64,000 nt of DNA from Calamus simplicifolius. Lineage: Eukaryota; Streptophyta; Magnoliopsida; Arecales; Arecaceae. Positions 23,323-35,099 of the stretch are shown here, one piece after another (position 1 is the stretch's first letter; each line of letters begins with the position of its first letter). The stretch is taken from NCBI GenBank assembly GCA_900491605.1, contig UESW01001687.1, positions 320,336 to 384,335 of the forward strand. The letters run 5' to 3'. The position numbers were made by a program, and so were the translations under genes. The notes under the pieces were generated by a model. That model had not been told where the DNA came from and did not search any database. It saw only the letters and a list, made by a program, of their open reading frames with translations.

Positions 23323-23737
23323 AAAAATCCTTTTTTTGTCTTTTTGTATCTCATGATATGAATTTTAGTTGCTGATTTGTTTGTTCTAGCTCTTAGACTA
23401 TCATTTTCTTGCTTGTAGGAATTTGGTTTCTAGTTATTCAATGACAAATAGTAATTCGTAAGTTTCTTATAGCACTCTCATTTCTTTCTTAAACTATTGC
23501 CAATTCTAATTTATTTGGCTTCAGCTTCAAAACTATGTCTAATATTATTTTTCAAATGTTATCTTATAGAATAGCGTCATGCTTAAGGAGGAACCTCCCT
23601 TGTTCTGGAAAGATAGAAGTGAGTAATTTACAAATGAATTTCCACCATGAAAATTTTGAAGCTTATGTCTTGTATCAAGAGGGTATTCTAATTTTACTTT
23701 AAACAAAATCATATCGACAATTGTATATATTTGGCAG

Positions 23738-24757
23738 ACTACAACTTGTTTATAAATTGTGGTGTAAATTGTGATGGTCGTAAGGTGACTATTGATGACA
23801 ATGAATATAAAGATGATACCTCTCAGCTATGCACATCAATATATGCTGATTTTGGTGACGGAAAGGGGGCTTACAGTAGTACGGGAAACTTTGTAGGAAA
23901 TAGCAACGCAAAATACATAGCCACAAATTCATCAATTTTGAATGCGACAAATCCAGAGTTGCACATGACTGCTAGGCTTACCCCTCTGTCTCTTAAATAT
24001 TATGGTCTCTGCTTACAAAAGGGAAATTATACAGTGAAGCTTCATTTTGCTGAGATTGAGTTCACAGATGACCAAACATACTTCAGTGTTGGAGAACACT
24101 TCTTTGATGTATCAATCCAGGTGATCGTTTTCACCATCACAAATCTTACATCAATTCATTACATTTCTCATTTTTATCTATGGCATCAACCGCTTTCAGT
24201 ATTACATTGACTGATTTTTATGCATATCCTCTTATGCTAAGATTAGGATTGTGTACTTTGACTTTTGATATTTCTCTCTAAGATTTTATATATAATAATT
24301 TGTTGCTAGTAGTTAGAGTATAAAATATAGAGTCCCCTATTTATGTTTTCTTGGAGGCAGTGACAGCTTTTAGTATTGCATTCATCGAATCACATGCATG
24401 TGCACATAAATTTGTACCCATGTGCATACATTTTATTATGCTAATATTGAAACCATAAGTCCAATCTATTCATCTTATTTTCTTTGACTTCTTTATATCA
24501 ATTTCTTTTTTGCATGAATTTTTTTTTTAAATGTAACAATTAGTTGCTAATAAACAGCACATTGAAATAATACTTATGGATGGAAAACTATGAATTTATG
24601 CAGGGCCAAAAGGTTTTGCACGACTTTAATATTGCAAAAGAAGCAAACGGGACTAGAAAGGAAATAATCAAGTCGTTAACTACCATTGTAGATGGTACTT
24701 TGGAAATTCACTTCCAATGGCTTGGGAAAGGCATAAATTCCATTCCACAGAGAGGAG
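23738..24757 (+). pseudogene. Malectin-domain exons of the truncated receptor gene
   Basis: Exon 23738-24120 encodes NLFINCG, VTIDDNEYKDD, the region up to MTARLTPLSLKYYGLCL, then GNYTVKLHFAEIEFTDDQ and FFDVSIQ, a clear extracellular malectin-like domain. The next exon (acceptor CAG at 24601-24603) continues QKVLHDFNIAKEANGTRKE and LEIHFQWLGKGINSIP, then RGV. There the family sequence stops near 24757, and the following bases read as retrotransposon. The malectin domain therefore lacks only its last strands, while transmembrane and kinase parts are gone. Confidence 0.88.
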
Positions 24758-24759
24758 TC

Positions 24760-26430
24760 ACATACAGGGATAGGCATCGGTATTGGACTACATAAGCCAA
24801 AGAGGATCATTCAGCGGCCGAGCGATATAGGTTTGGCGAGACCACGTCATATGCATTGGTGGCTGCTAGTGAGGACCAGTTACCTATCAGGAGACAGTGA
24901 TAAGCCAGGATAGAGATAAGTGGGTTTAGACAGGATAGAGATAAATGGGTTCAGGCTATGGCAAGAGAGATACAGTCTCTGCAGAAGAATCAGATTTGGC
25001 GGGTGGTATCACTACCAAGTGGAAAGAAACCCATTGGTTGCAAATGGGTATTTTAGTGCAAAGGAGCTACAGAGAAGGAGGGGATCAGGTATAAGGCCAG
25101 GTTAGTGGCCAAAGGATTTTCTCAGAAAGAAGGCATTGACTATAATGAGGTTCTCACCAGTGGTACAACACACATCTATTAGGGTATTGCTGACCATTGT
25201 AGCAGTATAGAATTTGGAACTGGAGTAGATGGATGTCAGGATGACCTTTTATGGGGATTTGAAGGAGGAGATTTATATGGAGCAGTCGGAGGGGTTCATA
25301 GAACCGAAGACAAAAAGAAAGGTATGTCATTTGTAGAGATCCTTGTATGGTTTGAAGCAGTCATCGCGTTAGTAGTATATGCGGTTTGATACCTTTGTAA
25401 GGAGCATCGGTATGTCTAGATGTGAGTAGGATTCATGTGTTTATTTCTAAATTTTAAAAGATAATTCCAGATTATACTTGCTTTTGTATATGGATGATAT
25501 GTTAATTGCATGCAAGAGTAAAGCTATTGTAGAGGATCTAAAGGCAACATTGTCAATTGAGTTTGAAATGAAGGATTTAGGTCATGCTACATGGATTTTG
25601 GGGATAAAAATTCAGGAGGTTGCTTCATTTATCTCAGAGGACTTATATCAAGAGGGTCTTGGAGAGGTATAGTATGGATGGTTCAAAGCCAACCGCATTG
25701 CCATTGGCCGATCACATTAACCTCTTCAAGACTATGTCACCGAGTTCTGAGACAGAGGCCTAGAAGATGTCCAAAGTACCTTATGCTTTAGAAGTTGGCA
25801 GCCTCATATATGCTATAGTGTGTTGTAGGCCTGACCTTGCATATGCGGTTAGCCAGGTTAGTAGATTTATGACTAGTCCGGGTATAGCACATTGGAGAGC
25901 TCTGAAAGGGATCTTCAAATATCTTGTCGGCACTGTCATTGTTGGTATATGTTATGGGTATAGTAGCATGGAAGATGGCACTAGACTGACCATGGAAGCT
26001 CATAATCAGATAGCAGGTTTTGTTGATGCTGACTATGGAGGTGATTTGGATAATAGGAGGTCGATGATAGGGTATGTCTTTATGCTGAATGGTGGTCCAA
26101 TATCATGGAAGTCAAGTCTACAGCCAGTGACAACTTTGTCTACTACAATGTCAGAGTATATTGGTATTTCAGAGGCTGCAAAGGATGCTATATGGCTGAA
26201 AGGTCTTGCACTGGAGATGGGGATAGCACAGGGGGTGATTAGGGTATTTTCAGATAGCCAGAGTGCTTTATGTTTGGTCCAAAACCTGATCTATCATGCT
26301 AAGACCAAACATATTGATATCAGATACCATAGGATCAGGGAGCTTGTGGAGGATAATGAGTTGAAGCTTATGAAAGTGTTTACCAAAGATAACGCAGCGG
26401 ATGCACTCACTAAGGTACTACCTTGAGATA
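24760..26430 (+). pseudogene. Ty1/copia pol fragment (RT and RNase H), different family from elements A and B
   Basis: It begins abruptly in the malectin exon and reads RRPSRYRFGETTSYALVAA, then WVQAMAREIQSLQKN, KPIGCKWVF, YKARLVAKGFSQKEGIDYNE, SLYGLKQSSR, the catalytic YMDDMLIACKSK at about 25490 and FEMKDLGHATWILGIKI. RNase H follows at 25767-26426 with DADYGGDLDNRRSMIGYVF, TLSTTMSEYIGISEAAKDA, FSDSQSALCLVQN and TKHIDIRYHRIREL, ending TGA at 26424-26426. Several stops and shifts lie before 25478 and near 25670-25760. Gag, protease and integrase are absent, so it is 5'-truncated. Confidence 0.88.
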
Positions 26431-27000
26431 GCTTCTTCAGATATGGAGCACTGATAGGATTGATGAACCAGGTGGAGCTTACTATAACTTTGATGCACCG
26501 AGGTGAAGATTGTAAGCTCAGGTGTGGCACATCCAAAGTTCAGAAAAATCACATAGGTTTGAGAGCTTAGGCTACATAAGTTCTCAGGTTCTTAAGTCAT
26601 TTGGATCGGTTTGTGACCCAAGAATAGAGAGCATGTGAGTCATGGGTGCATATGGGCTCGGATTTGAGTGCTTTCTTGCATAGCTTAGAAGGGAGTTTTT
26701 TGAGATAATGTTTAATAACCTAATTGTAGGTTATGGGATTTGGTCCATGGGGATTGAGCTCAGGTTTTCTGGATATGCTTCCATATTTTATGTAGTTTGT
26801 TAGGGAGTTGGTTACGGACTGGTGTAGAGAAGTTTTATCATCCAAGATGGATGATTATTTAAGGCTCTCTCTGGATGTAACCGGATAGACGGAAGACCAA
26901 GAAATAAAGGCATTCTCTTTTTCTTCTATATTCATCTATTTTTCTTCTTCATTTTTTCTCACGCATCTGATCTCGGCGGAAGCTGTGCAACAGCAACAGC
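26431..27000 (+). other. 3' untranslated and possible LTR part of the copia fragment
   Basis: Non-coding sequence after RNase H. A purine stretch (TTAGAAGGGAG at 26687-26697), an AT/GT-rich segment and a stop-rich 3' part ending near CTTCTTCATTTTTTCTCACG look like a polypurine tract and LTR. With no second LTR copy to compare, the ends are not defined. Confidence 0.35.
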
Positions 27001-28656
27001 AAAGTGCAATAAATTTAGTACTAAGAGTTTTTTTTTCTTTTATTTTTAGCATGGCTCGAAGAATGAGGCATGCTTGGTTGTCAGAGCAATGATGATGACA
27101 AAAGAATTACATGCGATCAGTTATGACTTCGTTGCCAATCCCAGAAGTTTATTGAACTAACTGAGATTTGAGATGCAACTGAGCAGCATACCTTCATTTA
27201 AGAAGCATCAACCAGTCCCAAAAAGTTTAATCTCATCCCCTTTGTCACAGCAGAAAGAATATCCTTTCAAAGGAGAGGGAAACACTTTTATGACTTTGAA
27301 TTAGAGTAAACTCGGAACTTGTCCTGTAATTATATAAATAACCCATATGCTCTTTTTTTTTCAGATTTTTGGTTCTTAATCTCCGTATGCAGTAGCGTGG
27401 GCACAACCCATATAAATGAATAATTGGATCACATCTTGCACAAAGTAAAAATCATACACCTAGAAAGAGATCTAACCTCAATGGGAAGTAGCAGCAAAGT
27501 AACATGTAGTTTGGATCTAGCAATAGCAATTACATTTCCGATAAATATAACTGCAAGTTTGCTTTGTTTATAATATACTATTAACAAATGTTAATGGAGC
27601 TTTGGTCCATTGTTTGGTGCCTCTCTCATTAAAATTTATCAAATAGAAAAAGAAGTATCCTCACTAGTTTATTAAAATTTATAACAAATTTATTTAAGGA
27701 CAAAAATTCAATTGCTCGAACAGAGGTCTCGAGTGAGAGACAAGTATCCTAACCAGCTATGTTATAACAGATCGCAAAATAGATGCCTAGCCTTGCCTAA
27801 TTTATTCCATTTTTTCTTACATAAGTCGGTGGTATTACAGTAGTCCAATTAAGCAAAAGGATTGCATCAAGCCATTATCCTGGCTCAAAACTGTCGTAAT
27901 TGAAACAACATCATAATTCACAAGGGTTGCTGCAAATAGAGCAAAAGCCTGGTTACATCCCTCCACTATTAAGAGAAGGATCTCTATTCAAACTTGAGGG
28001 CGGTTTCCCCAGCATTGGAAAAGTTCCATTGTTCATATGAAATGATTGCCAGTCATCACGCAGATATTGTAAAAATAACATAACAGGAACTTTCATTTTT
28101 TTCCATCAACCAGCATGCTTCCATGCAACACAGAACATCACCTCAGAAGCCTTGGATGCCAAAAAAAAAGGACCAACTCTAAAAGAGATTCCTCTTGCAG
28201 AAGATCTGCCACGTTTCTATTTAGTCTTTAGCCCCATGTATAGGCTCTGCATTCTTCTGAGATTACTGCTATTCTCAATGTCAGTAACATTTCTCAGAAT
28301 TAGATTCTGGCAGTTGTGGCACCCTGTGAGTGCTCAGAAAATATTATTTACTAGGCTGTGACAGAAAGCCACTTTTCCTTCGCAAAAAAAATCAGAGAAG
28401 TAACTGTCAACAAAGACACAAGGTAAGATTTATGAATTGAAGTATGATCTAACAAGTTCGATCACACCTATTCTTCACGTATACATATTTTGCAGAAGGG
28501 GAAGAAACTATACTTTACGTGAAGCATAATTGCCTTCCTTTAGCTGCTTGAATGCTAAAATATTTTTCTTTTTCGAGAAATGAAGGCTAAAAATACAACT
28601 GTCTCAGCAAAAGTTGTGAAAAGAGATCTTATCCAATGTTATCTTCTCCCTGCAAC
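27001..28656. other. Intergenic sequence
   Basis: AT-rich with no supported ORF or repeat family. Its right part should include the 3' UTR of the minus-strand gene that ends at 28657. Confidence 0.5.
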
Positions 28657-31600
28657 TTATGTTTCCACTTCGAGGGTTGCTTCTGCAAAGATAGGGCTGC
28701 TCAGGTGGTGCAGGAAGATTGGGAGATCCAATGCATGTTGTGCAACAATCACATCTTCTTCAGACAATTTTAAAGCTTCTAATATATATTCCTGCAAGGA
28801 AAAAAGTTACTGACCATACTCGCTGGCTTATACTAGATCTGGTAAGTAAATTAGTAGTAGAGTTAAAACAGGCAATGGGAAACAACTAGGAGTGGCATGA
28901 CAAAGTATCAAGTGGAAGAAATTGTTTAAAATGACACTGACATATGGAATGAAAATCACAGAGAGCTCCACAAAAATTTCTCAATTGTCACACACAAGAG
29001 GGCCGAAGAAAGGGAAAGGGGAGACCAAGATGGAGCAGGTAGTGAAAAACATCAAAAGCACCTGCTTCTTGACTACACAATTATGTTGCTAATCCCAAAT
29101 TGATGAGAACAAGGCTTGTTAAATTTATGTTTACATTTAGGCCTTGTTTGGGACAGCATCATTAGCTCTCAGTGAAATTTCAACAGCTATAGCCAACAAT
29201 AACTTTGGCAACACTGCTCCTCTCAAAATATTTCCTATTGCTTTAGTACCTCATTTCGCAGCTTCCGGATGTATCCAACAAATAGCAAGTGCAATCTCTC
29301 TTTTGTGTAGCTGTTGATATGACCGATGAGCCGTAGTTCCTGCAGGAGGAAATATGCCAATCAAGACAAGGCAACTAACAGTTTTGATATCCCATTTGGG
29401 AGAAAAACTTGTCTTCTGATATTTTTTGACGTAGCAATTTTAGAGGCCACTGTGGCCATGTGTCACCAAACTGAGATTTATAACTAGAAATCCAGTGCTT
29501 GTGCACTAAGTTGACTCTCAAAAACAAACAACATAGAAAGTTGCAATGACAAACTTGAGCAGATATATGAAAGGACGGGAAGAGTAAATCTTGATAAAGG
29601 TATCCTTAAGTCACTCAAGATTCAAAAAACTCAAGCTTAACAGAAATCCCTGAATGTCAGACTCAGGTCTCTGTTCGTGGAAAAAGGTTTGACAATAACC
29701 ATTGTTTGCTTCTTGGAAAGGAGAAGTGCCATTTATATGTTGAAAGTTTTGCAGTCATCGTTTAAGGAAAACACATGCAGTTCATAAAAGGTAACTAGTT
29801 GATTTTTCTTCATGACATAACAAGAAATTGTTATATGGAATTTATCCATTAAAGCAAACTTTTTGTCTTAAACCAGAATATACAATCCAACCATTGACAA
29901 CTGATCTGCAAGCAATTGTAAGATACTCACAGTTACTCTTTTAGCAATGCCCATGGAAAGGTCCCATCCAGTGCTCACCACAACCTTAAAGATTCCATGA
30001 GTTTCAATTTTGGCCCAGCCAAAGAAGACCCCCCATACTTGATCAGGAACAAATTCAAATGAAGCATTATCTGTTTGTTTACAGGATAAAAGTTCCAAGT
30101 GCAAATTCAGAACAAGAAATAACATAGCATGGATTATTACAGCGATTGATACTATAATACCCCAATAGATGGATGATCAGATGAAATGTTAAATCAAGAA
30201 TTTTACTGACCTGCATTTATTTTAGCAACAGCAAAGCCATCATGAGGAAATACCTCGCCTATCAGACCTCTAGCATACAATGGTTCGATTGGCAATGCAT
30301 TTTGAACCCCTGCACCGTAACATCATGCCTTGACAATAGAACATAATGACAGGGAAATATATAATGAGAATGGAATAGAATTGTACAATCTTCAAATGCT
30401 GGAAGGCCCCATAACTCAGGCTGAAACTCTAAAAGTGAATGCAGCACACAATTTGCAATTGAATAACGTTCATCTTGACATTGCAGAGATGGAACAGCCA
30501 CTACCTTAGCTCCAGAAGCCTTTGCAGCTCTGACACCAACCCTATATGAAGAAATGGCAATTTAGTTAAAAGAAATAGATGCTGGCATGAATGATATGGG
30601 GAAAGTAAGGACATAGTTAACAGCTCAATTCCTGTTAAGTCAAGGTGGTATTGCAAGGGAAGATGGAGGGAAAAAAGAGGGGAAAAAATATTACTGTGAA
30701 TAGCCAGTCCAACTTTAACCTAGCAGTGCCTAGCATGCTAGCCTGATAAATATTACAGATCAGCTTTTATGAATGATCGATCACCTTGCAGCTTTTATCA
30801 GTGTGACTTGCAGTTTGCTTAATTAAACATCAGCCATGCAACCACATGCTATATCAGTTTTCCAAGTGAACCTGTGCCACCTTTAACCATTTGCATTCGC
30901 CACAAAAAAGGACTGCAACCTATTTTTGCTTCTCATGGCATATGTTGTGTTTTTTAGCTTTCTGCCGAATTATATTGCCTCCATAAACTACATTAATTTT
31001 CAACACGTAGAATGTTATCTATAAGTTTTTGAGGCTGCAGAATAATTCAAGCAACATGCCAGAAATCCACTAAAAATATTCCTTTTTTATTTTGGTGAAG
31101 ATCACATTTCGTTAAGCAATTTTAAAGTTTAACTTTCTAGAAAAAATATTTACAATGCCCCAACTATGTCTAATATTTTTCCTTGTTAAATACTTCTTGC
31201 GAATAAGCAAACGCCCTTACTAACTACTACATATATATCAGCAATATCAGGTTATGAAATAATGACATCTAAAACCAAACTGTTATTGCAAGCTCGTCTT
31301 GACTATGTCCAAAATATTCATATTATTTAAGAGAGTAACTTTCATTGGTAAGTAATGGTGTCTAGACTCTGAAAATATCAAATGAAGCATCACATTCTAT
31401 TAATCAATTATTCATGCTATTACTAAAATATTATCCAATAAGTATGTATAAAATGTAATCACAAAAAAATTCCAAAACCCAACTAATAAACATTCAGTTC
31501 TACTCACAGCGAATCCTCAATCACTAGACAGGCTGATGAATCTATGCCAAGTCGTCTTGCTGCCTCTAGGAATCTGAGAAAAGATGTAGGACAGCATCAG

Positions 31601-33138
31601 TGAAAGTTTAATGCAAGGTGAGCCTAATGTAAAAATAATTCAAGCCAAGCAATCAAGTTATTGTTATATCAACACACTCACATGTCAGGAGAAGGTTTTC
31701 CTTGTTTAACATCATCTCCACCAAGAATGACAGAAAAGAATTCCTTCCAATCTGCATCAATGTTTCTCAGAGCAAATAAAACTACACATATACAAACTGT
31801 AAGCTAATGCATCACATAAAAAATTGCACGTCTAGATGTCATTTTCCCCTGAGCTCCATCCATAGCATGTTGACATAAATAACAGCATGCTGTTATGATA
31901 CACATAAAATATAAATAAGCTGCAAAACTTTTTTTGATGTGAGCTGTCATTTTCACAAGAAGTTGACAAAATTTAGGTTACAGAAGTGCAGAATTTATGC
32001 AGCAATTATACGGATTTACTTATCACCATGCCACAGCCATAGAAACATGTTGAAGGTGGTAAAGCTGGAGACAAGAACGTGTTGTTCATCTGCTTATTAA
32101 TTCATGAATTGATGACTCTCCCAGCAAATGTGATCATACTCTACCCACATGCTTACTTAGCGTCATAGAAAGATTAAAAGGAAAATAGCACATGTTCAGC
32201 AAAATAAACCAGAAAGAACTTCCAAAGCCTCTGTTTCATAACCTGTCATGATAAATTTTGCAATTTTCTCTTCAAAAGCGCATGTGTTGAACTTTATCCA
32301 TCAAGAAAATTTTGCACCAAAAAGACGTTAACACCAACTTTGCACAGAGTTCTTTAATGCAAAAACTTTAGTGCTACAATTTCATCGTAATTTGTATGTA
32401 CTATGGATTGTGTTACCCAATTGACATATAAAATCAAAACTAGGCACGTTATCTCTATTACCCACAATTCTGGCCAGGCTCATTTATGTATGCTAAAGGA
32501 GCAGGCAAGGCCAAGTAAATCCAAAATTTTCAATAAAGTAAGATTGAATATTACATTAAAAAAAAAAGGTAATAAAGAAAAATTTTATTTTTTTATAAAA
32601 TATTATTTTAAGCTGAGGAAAAGAAAAAAAAAATATTTATATAGCTAAGAAAATTGGAATTAAAGCTTTGTTGTTATTATTATAGTTAGCCGGATCATGT
32701 GGCTCTAAAAAAATGTCAAATTATCACACGATAAATATAATGTAGAATCGAACAGATTCAAAATGCAACGATTTAACATTTTATTTTAAGAGAGGAAAAA
32801 AAAAAAAAAAGCCTCACTTTTCCTGATACATAGGCATGATCGCCTCGGTGAACTCATCGGCAGTCAGCGGGAGGTCATAATCCTTCACAATGGCAGCCGC
32901 CGACTCCTTTTGCATCTGCCCCAGCCTCTTCTCCTCCTTCCCCGCATCCGGGACCTTCCCATACTTGGCCAGGAAATCCTTCAGAACATTCTTCGTCGCT
33001 CTTTCTACACGGAAGAAAAATTGCATAGAAATCCCGTAATCGAAACGGAAAGAGGACGATACAAGAAAATCAGATACCAGAGTCCAAAAGGGTGCCGTCC
33101 AAATCCAAAATGACGGCCAAGGTGCGATCTTTCTCCAT
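28657..33138 (-). CDS. HAD-hydrolase / riboflavin-kinase-like protein (FMN/FHy-related), incomplete
   Basis: Related to the plant bifunctional riboflavin kinase/FMN hydrolase (Arabidopsis At4g21470), which has an N-terminal HAD phosphatase and a C-terminal flavokinase. Exons on the minus strand: 33138-33078, about 33007-32818, 31751-31682, 31573-31508, 30541-30387, 30309-30211, 30070-29931, 29339-29250 and 28791-28657 (stop TAA). Visible: HAD motif I AVILDLDGTLLDS; WKEFFSVILGGDDVKQGKPSPDI with the HAD motif-III lysine; CLVIEDS, HAD motif IV; AKVVAVPSL; then GVFFGWAKIETHGIFKVVVS of the flavokinase fold. The segment with motif II (LASNS in the family) is not found, and splicing 32818 to 31751 directly shifts the frame, so an exon is missing. 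The flavokinase PTAN motif is also absent (FAVAKINA at its place). It may be a divergent paralogue or decaying. Confidence 0.75.
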
Positions 33139-33205
33139 CGAGAGAGCGGAGAAGAAGGAAGAGGAAGGAGATGGGCGGTGGCGAAGAAGAGGAGGCAGTG
33201 GCGGG

Positions 33206-33212
33206 TATTTAA
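33206..33212 (-). promoter_or_regulatory. Possible TATA box of the HAD/RFK-like gene
   Basis: TTAAATA on the minus strand, about 70 bp upstream of the ATG at 33138. This is a weak match called from position only. Confidence 0.25.
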
Positions 33213-34332
33213 CAAGCACTGGATGGAGGCATGGATGGAGAAAAGAAGAAGCAACTGGGAATCGAATCGGAGAGGAGAAGGAATAGAGAGAGAGAGAGAG
33301 AGAGTCGTGGGGGAATCAGAGCCCATGACATGAGGAATGGAATGTTAAGGGGACTGGAGGCGCATGTCTCTTTCCCTTTTTGCGCTCCTCCTTCCCGATT
33401 TAGACGTGGATTCCGTCTTCTTGGCCTCGCAACCGCAACAAACTGCGATATTTCCAGCCTTCCAACGAGAGCAAGAGCGAGAACTCGTGCGCACCGTTTC
33501 AAATATCCATAATATATATGAACGTTATTTGATATTATTTTTAGAAATTTGGGATGTTTGATTAATTTATTATTATTATTATTATTATTTTAATACAAAC
33601 GGTACGGGTGACCGGACTACTCTAGTCTCGGTAGTTGATTAAATTGTTTGAAACGTCTCGGTAGTTGAGTTTTTCTTTCGTTTTTTTTTTTTGGTACCAA
33701 CGGTGACGGTAGCATCCCTTGGATATGCTTATCGAGGGAGGTGGAATCACCGAATGGGAACTCTAGATATTCCTTGCCTTTTTGGAACAGTTATTATGCT
33801 AATGTTCTTGGGATCTTAGCATTGTTCCGCTGGGCGGTGAGGCTCAAGTGGCATGGTGGTTTGATTTGAGGCCCAGTGGATGGCATTTCACTCAAGAAAC
33901 TGTGTGTGCTGTGATGTGGTTGAAGTGAAGAGGATGAATCCATTTTTGGCGAGGACATGCACAAATTCAGCCGCTGATTGCGACCTCGGCTAATTGACCA
34001 CGCAATCTTAAGCTAACTTTTATTTTCAAGAATATTTTTTATTTTTTTACTTTTATAATTTTTTTAAATAAAATTTTAATTATTTTTTATTTTCATTGCA
34101 AGTGATGTTTGTTAAATAAAATGTCATTCACTCTCATATTTTTTTTAGTTCTTTGCTCTTTAGTTTTTTTATTTAATAAAAATATTTTAATAATATTTTT
34201 AGATTTTTATTATTTAAGATTTTTATTTTTTAATTCCATCAAGCCGATCCTAAGCCCGAGTAAAAGAGAAGGGTTGCGTTAGATAGTTGATGGCCAACGT
34301 AAAACTTCGTTAGACTCTTAAAACATATGAAT
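33213..34332. other. Intergenic region, GA-rich then AT-rich
   Basis: Starts with a GA run (near 33285-33304) likely upstream of the minus-strand gene. It has a (TTA)n microsatellite at about 33566-33590 and T-rich low-complexity sequence at 34020-34230. No gene is supported. The last bases before the copia LTR are TGAAT (34328-34332). Confidence 0.5.
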
Positions 34333-34963
34333 TGTTGACTTTTGAGCCGTTTGAAAAGTCTTAAAATAATAAAAAAAAACTTTAAAGAACCCACACGAGC
34401 ATTAGCATTGGAAAAATGTGACAGCGAGCATTTACGGAACACTCATCAGCAAGCGTTTCGATGCGTTAATTCGTGAACGCGTTCGAGCATTACTTTGCGT
34501 GACTAACATTCTGGGTCACAAGGAAGAACGAATATATATATATATATAGGGAATAGAAAAAGAGAGATAAAAGGATTCAAATTCAAAAAAATTATCTTAT
34601 TATTTTAGATCCTGCTTTTGCAAGAGCTTGAGTTTGTGCCTCAACAAGCTACTAGTGAAAGGTTTATTTAATTATTTTTATTATTATATTTATATTATTT
34701 ACTTTGGGCATTGAAGGTTTCATTGGGTTTGCTCCTATCGTGCTCGTGGTAGGAGGATCGGATCGAGCCGGGTACCTTAGGGACAAATTGTATACAACAC
34801 GCACGAGGGGGAAAAAACTTATCCTTAGGACAGTGTCTAACATGCCTCGACCAGTTAGATTCTTTTTATATTTAGTTTATATTTTGAATTTAAATTTTTA
34901 GATTAATTTTCTAGACTTTTCTAGAAAAAAATTTTTTACAAAAAATAAAATAATTTTCTAACA
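34333..34963 (+). mobile_element. Copia array LTR 1
   Basis: 631 bp, TGTTGACTTTTGAGCC...TTCTAACA. It is followed by GCTAAGGACAAGTTTTCC, which is also what follows the LTRs ending at 39408 and 41150, confirming the LTR end. GC-rich GAGCG/CGCTC inverted motifs lie in its first third. Confidence 0.8.
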
Positions 34964-35099
34964 GCTAAGGACAAGTTTTCCTATCATTAAAAATTGCTAG
35001 ATTTTATTAGAAGTAATTTTAAAAAAAAATCTTACTTTTGAATATGTGCAGAAGCCTTAGAATTTATTTTAAAAAAAAGTATTTTAAATTTAAAATTTA

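Larger units (their letters stand above)
20571..24757 (+). pseudogene. LRR plus malectin receptor-like kinase gene, 5' and 3' truncated (LRR-VIII-2 type)
   Basis: Ectodomain of a membrane receptor kinase of the malectin-LRR family (Arabidopsis At1g53430/At1g56140 type). Exons by GT-AG and phase: about 20571-20730, 20894-20965, 21053-21121, 21223-21294, 21386-21457, 21567-21638, 22032-22100, 22202-22273, 22359-22430, 22545-22616, 22810-22884, 23027-23092, 23200-23262, 23419-23457, 23570-23622, 23738-24120 and 24604 to about 24757. Most LRR exons are 66-75 bp, one repeat each (for example NLTGYLPEEFSNLTYL; LEDNQLQGQIPAALGNL; DLSFNNLSGPIPS). All exons stay open. The exon at 23570 keeps frame only with the donor at 23623 (GTAATT); the stronger-looking GTGAGT at 23619 would shift it. 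No signal-peptide exon, transmembrane segment or kinase exons are present. The right end runs into a copia fragment. Confidence 0.85.

Noticed and set aside
29150..29250. GGCCTTGTTTGG, a common MITE terminus, in an intron of the HAD/RFK gene
   Set aside because: No matching inverted end or target duplication was found.
32814..33326. 170-residue minus-strand frame running through the first two HAD exons
   Set aside because: Only its C-terminal part is the true exon 2; the rest reads through 5' UTR, exon 1 in the wrong frame and the intron.
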